This document shows, piece after piece, positions 5,889-7,605 of a stretch of DNA of 7,605 nt (position 1 is its first letter; every line of letters begins with the position of its first letter). Origin of the DNA: Patescibacteria group bacterium (GTDB taxonomy: Bacteria; Patescibacteriota; Minisyncoccia; Minisyncoccales; PEYH01); assembly GCA_018901715.1 (NCBI GenBank), contig JAHIEL010000076.1, positions 1-7,605 on the forward strand, given 5' to 3'. The notes under the pieces were generated by a model, which was not told the origin of the DNA, made no database searches, and saw nothing but the letters and a program-made list of their open reading frames with translations. Made by a program: the position numbers and the translations under genes.

Positions 5889-6485
5889 TCATTTTCTTGA
5901 AAAAACCTTTCGGATCAACTCTTTTTGGTTTCGGACATGGCCTAAAATGCTTAATCCTCCTAAGAGGACAGCCACTATCGTCAAACTGACAATGGTTTGA
6001 GTAAGCCAGTTCCATCCTTGGTACCAGAACGCGGGAAAGACGAGCAGGAAGAAAGCAATAAGACACTGACTTCCAAACTTGAGCTTACCAAACCAGTTTG
6101 ACCCTAGCTTTTGTCCGATTTTCTCCCGATAACAGAAACCAGCTATTCCTAGAGTGACTAATGCCAGCTCTACCAGCAAAACTGGGATAAATATCCGCCA
6201 TAGCCAGAAATCCAAAAATACTATTCTGGATATGAATGCCGAAGCAATAAGGATCTTATCTGCGATAGGATCCAACACTTTACCAAGGTCTGAAATGATG
6301 CCGTTTCTCCTGGCAACCCAGCCGTCAATACCGTCAGTCAGCGCTGCGACTGCAAAGACCAAAATTGTCCCCACCAGATTGCCATTCAATATGAAATAAA
6401 ACAAAGGAACGGCCAGCGCAATGCGGAGCAGGGTAACATAATTGGCCTTTCCTTGAGGCCAAGCAAGCTGTTTTAGCATCTCCAT
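5889..6485 (-). CDS. pgsA: CDP-alcohol phosphatidyltransferase, probably phosphatidylglycerophosphate synthase
   Basis: This integral membrane enzyme moves a phosphatidyl group from CDP-diacylglycerol to an alcohol, in PgsA glycerol-3-phosphate, the committed step to phosphatidylglycerol. The 198-aa length fits the family (about 180-200). The full motif D-x2-D-G-x2-A-R-x8-G-x3-D-x3-D is present: D51, D54, G55, A58, R59, G68, D72 and D76. The N-terminal NYVTLLRI (15-22) and ITDGIDG-type context favour PgsA over PssA, though the acceptor is inferred. Hydrophobic segments lie near 22-48, 78-118 and 140-185. ATG 6485 is chosen because AGGAGG lies 9 nt upstream; a second in-frame ATG (6479) would be 15 nt away. 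Odd points: about 45% G+C over 5941-6480 (hand count 245/540) against about 33% in the helicase gene, and the only strong Shine-Dalgarno here. Transfer from another bacterium is plausible. Confidence 0.85.
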   Translation of the reverse strand: MEMLKQLAWPQGKANYVTLLRIALAVPLFYFILNGNLVGTILVFAVAALTDGIDGWVARRNGIISDLGKVLDPIADKILIASAFISRIVFLDFWLWRIFIPVLLVELALVTLGIAGFCYREKIGQKLGSNWFGKLKFGSQCLIAFFLLVFPAFWYQGWNWLTQTIVSLTIVAVLLGGLSILGHVRNQKELIRKVFSRK

Positions 6486-6494
6486 CGGTTCTGC

Positions 6495-6500
6495 CCTCCT
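6495..6500 (-). promoter_or_regulatory. Strong Shine-Dalgarno of the pgsA-like gene
   Basis: AGGAGG on the minus strand lies 9 nt before the ATG at 6485 and decides between the two in-frame ATGs at 6485 and 6479. No other gene in the window has a comparable site, which sets this gene apart from its neighbours. Confidence 0.85.
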
Positions 6501-6574
6501 ATTTGGCTATGAAAAAGCCTGTAAAAGTACAAAGTAAGCTCTCTACGCTTACTTCTTTAGTTTATGAATTTCAC

Positions 6575-6598
6575 AAAAAAAATCAAGCCCAAGCTTGA
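6575..6598 (-). terminator. Weak intrinsic terminator downstream of the helicase gene
   Basis: On the minus strand a 6-bp stem, TCAAGC/GCTTGA with a TTGG loop (6598-6583), is followed by eight T residues (6582-6575). It lies about 90 nt beyond the helicase stop and before the pgsA-like gene, so it would stop helicase transcription from entering that gene. The stem is short, so termination may be partial. Confidence 0.55.
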
Positions 6599-6618
6599 AA
6601 TTTTTATTTATTCTTGGC

Positions 6619-6651
6619 TTAACTCGGGGAAGTCCGACTTCCCCGAGTTAA
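6619..6651. repeat. Perfect 33-nt palindrome (hairpin H3)
   Basis: Arms 6619-6633 and 6637-6651 pair over 15 bp without mismatch around a 3-nt CCG loop. The central 15 nt (6628-6642) are identical to those of H1 at 5782-5796, while the outer arms differ. No T-run is adjacent on either strand. It lies 40 nt past the helicase stop, in that gene's 3' untranslated region. Confidence 0.92.
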
Positions 6652-6652
6652 T
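6636..6652 (+). repeat. 17-nt direct repeat, right copy
   Basis: This is the second copy of GACTTCCCCGAGTTAAT, identical and in the same orientation as 5807-5823. It forms the right half of palindrome H3. Confidence 0.85.
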
Positions 6653-6657
6653 TATTC

Positions 6658-6672
6658 GGAGGTTGAACCTCC
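6658..6672. repeat. Short palindrome H4, a covarying relative of the H1/H3 core
   Basis: GGAGGTTGAACCTCC is symmetric about its centre (7-nt arms; 6 bp with a 3-nt loop as a hairpin). Aligned with GGAAGTCCGACTTCC it differs at positions 4 and 12 (A-T to G-C) and at 7 and 9 (C-G to T-A), plus the centre. Each arm change is matched by its partner. It starts 18 nt past the helicase stop. Confidence 0.75.
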
Positions 6673-6690
6673 AAACATCTTTAAAATCAA

Positions 6691-7605
6691 TTAAAAAGGA
6701 ATTTCTTCAATGTCTATATATTCCACTCTATGGTCTTCGTCCTGATCCTCATCATCCTCTTCCTCGTTATTTTCGTGGTCGTAAGGTTGATTCTTGTCTG
6801 TGCTTTTTAATACAAAGTCCTCTTGAATTTCTCTTTTTTTCTTTATTCCCATTTTTTCTAAGTTTTTTTCTGTTTTTTTAGATAATTTTCTTAAAGATTT
6901 ATCTAATTCAATAGCATCTTCGCTTACTTGGAAAGATAGATCATTTATGCCTAACAATTTTATCCCAGAAAAAGACCTTACCCTTGAAAGAGCAACATAC
7001 CCCATTCCATAATCAAACGCCCTGCTTAAATCAATTTCAGCCATATCTAATGTCATGCCTTGGCATTTATGAATTGTAATGGCCCAAGCCAATCTCAAAG
7101 GAATTTGAGTAATCCTGGCTAACTCATGTTCGTCTTCTTTTAATTCCCAGCTAAGAGGACGCGCTGTAATCCTGTTCCCTGAAATAGTTTCTATTATTGG
7201 GTAACTATCTTTATTGAATCCAACAACCTCTCCCATTGTTCCGTTTACATATCCTTTCTCAAAATTATTCTTAACAAACATAACAATAGCTTTCTTTTTT
7301 AAAACTAATTTTTCTGGAGCCAAACATCCATTTTTCAAACTATTAACAAGTTTCTCCTGCCCAATAAAAGTCATAGAATAACTCTTCTGTTTGCCCTTAA
7401 TCTTGGCTAATTCAAAACTATTAATTGCATTAACATCATTATTATGAGTTAAGAGCTTAGCTGGCTTAATAAAATTCTTGGTCATGCTATCCTTTCTTCC
7501 AAGTAACATTTTTTTATTTGCAGGACTAACTTTATTTTTTCTTATCTCATTTAAAAGTTTAATAAAATTATCGTCTTTTTGCCTGTATTGGCAATCGCCC
7601 AAATA
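6691..7605 (-). CDS. PIF1/RecD-like helicase, C-terminal part (5' end off the window)
   Basis: This is a superfamily 1B DNA helicase fragment of 304 visible residues; codons continue through base 7605, so the Walker A and B motifs lie outside. An apparent start at 7602 is an in-frame TTG, not a true beginning. Visible blocks (first visible residue = 1) are QYRQKDDNFIKLLNEIR (6-22), KPAKLLTHNNDVNAIN (47-62), a central GTMGEVVGF segment (122-130), LAWAITIHKCQGMTLD (172-187, motif V region) and GYVALSRVRS (202-211, motif VI with the arginine). The C-terminus beyond about residue 235 is a basic Lys-rich stretch, then a run of acidic residues (NEEEDDEDQDED, 280-291), ending YIDIEEIPF. That tip resembles the SSB C-terminal peptide. 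Roles of the family include unwinding at stalled forks, G-quadruplexes and recombination structures; the specific role here is unknown. Confidence 0.9.
   Translation of the reverse strand, partial: YLGDCQYRQKDDNFIKLLNEIRKNKVSPANKKMLLGRKDSMTKNFIKPAKLLTHNNDVNAINSFELAKIKGKQKSYSMTFIGQEKLVNSLKNGCLAPEKLVLKKKAIVMFVKNNFEKGYVNGTMGEVVGFNKDSYPIIETISGNRITARPLSWELKEDEHELARITQIPLRLAWAITIHKCQGMTLDMAEIDLSRAFDYGMGYVALSRVRSFSGIKLLGINDLSFQVSEDAIELDKSLRKLSKKTEKNLEKMGIKKKREIQEDFVLKSTDKNQPYDHENNEEEDDEDQDEDHRVEYIDIEEIPF

Larger units (their letters stand above)
6486..6690. other. Spacer between the helicase and pgsA-like genes
   Basis: These 205 bases contain no supportable gene. From the helicase side (minus direction) they hold a short palindrome (6658-6672), the perfect long palindrome (6619-6651), a weak terminator (6575-6598) and the Shine-Dalgarno of the pgsA-like gene. 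A promoter for the latter should lie between about 6500 and 6575. TTGATT/TAAACT (minus, about 6585-6558, 16-nt spacing) is possible but overlaps the terminator and is weak. Confidence 0.6.

Noticed and set aside
5725..6066. 113-aa minus-strand reading frame
   Set aside because: It overlaps the pgsA-like gene in another frame and runs through the palindrome and terminator region; its composition looks random.
5774..6672. CRISPR array
   Set aside because: The repeats are few, palindromic, differ in their arms and lack regular spacers; no cas gene is visible.
6564..6881. 105-aa plus-strand reading frame
   Set aside because: It crosses the terminator and palindromes and is antisense to the helicase tail; the Phe/Leu/Ser-rich end is the complement of a Lys/Glu-rich coding region.
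7600..7602. Start of the helicase gene at 7602
   Set aside because: The codon is TTG, the frame stays open to base 7605, and the helicase N-terminal motifs are missing, so the gene is cut by the window edge.

Overview
The window looks like a fragment of a low-G+C, compact bacterial genome, most likely a Candidatus Patescibacteria/CPR member of the Parcubacteria type. The reasons are tightly packed and overlapping genes, almost no Shine-Dalgarno sequences, a bL27 of the style I associate with that group (N-terminus MSKTKAAGTSKLGRD), a PIF1-type helicase, a membrane-anchored S41 protease and a DUF3298-like exported protein. This assignment is inference from gene style, not from a marker phylogeny. 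TAA and TGA are both read as stops, so the standard bacterial code fits.

Layout. Positions 1-1310 (minus strand) hold a small membrane protein, uppS and idi, overlapping head to tail; idi runs off the left edge. They link to isoprenoid and undecaprenyl carrier metabolism. Positions 1311-1518 are a non-coding divergent spacer dominated by a long imperfect inverted repeat. rpmA (bL27) follows on the plus strand and converges, with a 4-nt gap, on a minus-strand unit transcribed from about 4502 to 1796: a UPF0104-type membrane protein, an S41 C-terminal processing protease and rplI (bL9). The first two overlap in TAATG and the last two are 2 nt apart. A divergent spacer (4503-4614) leads to a plus-strand gene for an N-terminally anchored DUF3298-like protein.

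Positions 5761-6690 form an unusual island. A CDP-alcohol phosphatidyltransferase gene (pgsA-like, minus strand) has about 45% G+C by hand count against about 33% for the neighbouring helicase gene. It also has the only textbook AGGAGG ribosome binding site in the window and its own terminator. It lies between related GC-rich palindromes that share a 17-nt direct repeat. The right end (6691-7605, minus) is the C-terminal part of a PIF1/RecD-like helicase. Its tail is very acidic and ends in E-E-I-P-F, resembling the C-terminal tip of bacterial SSB.

Several genes concern the cell envelope: the isoprenoid carrier lipid, a phospholipid head-group transferase, a UPF0104 membrane protein, an envelope protease and an exported DUF3298-like protein. 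The most novel-looking signals are the SSB-like tail on the helicase, the palindrome family with paired (covarying) base changes, the possible transferred pgsA cassette, and the long inverted repeat upstream of rpmA. No complete new defence or mobile system is visible.
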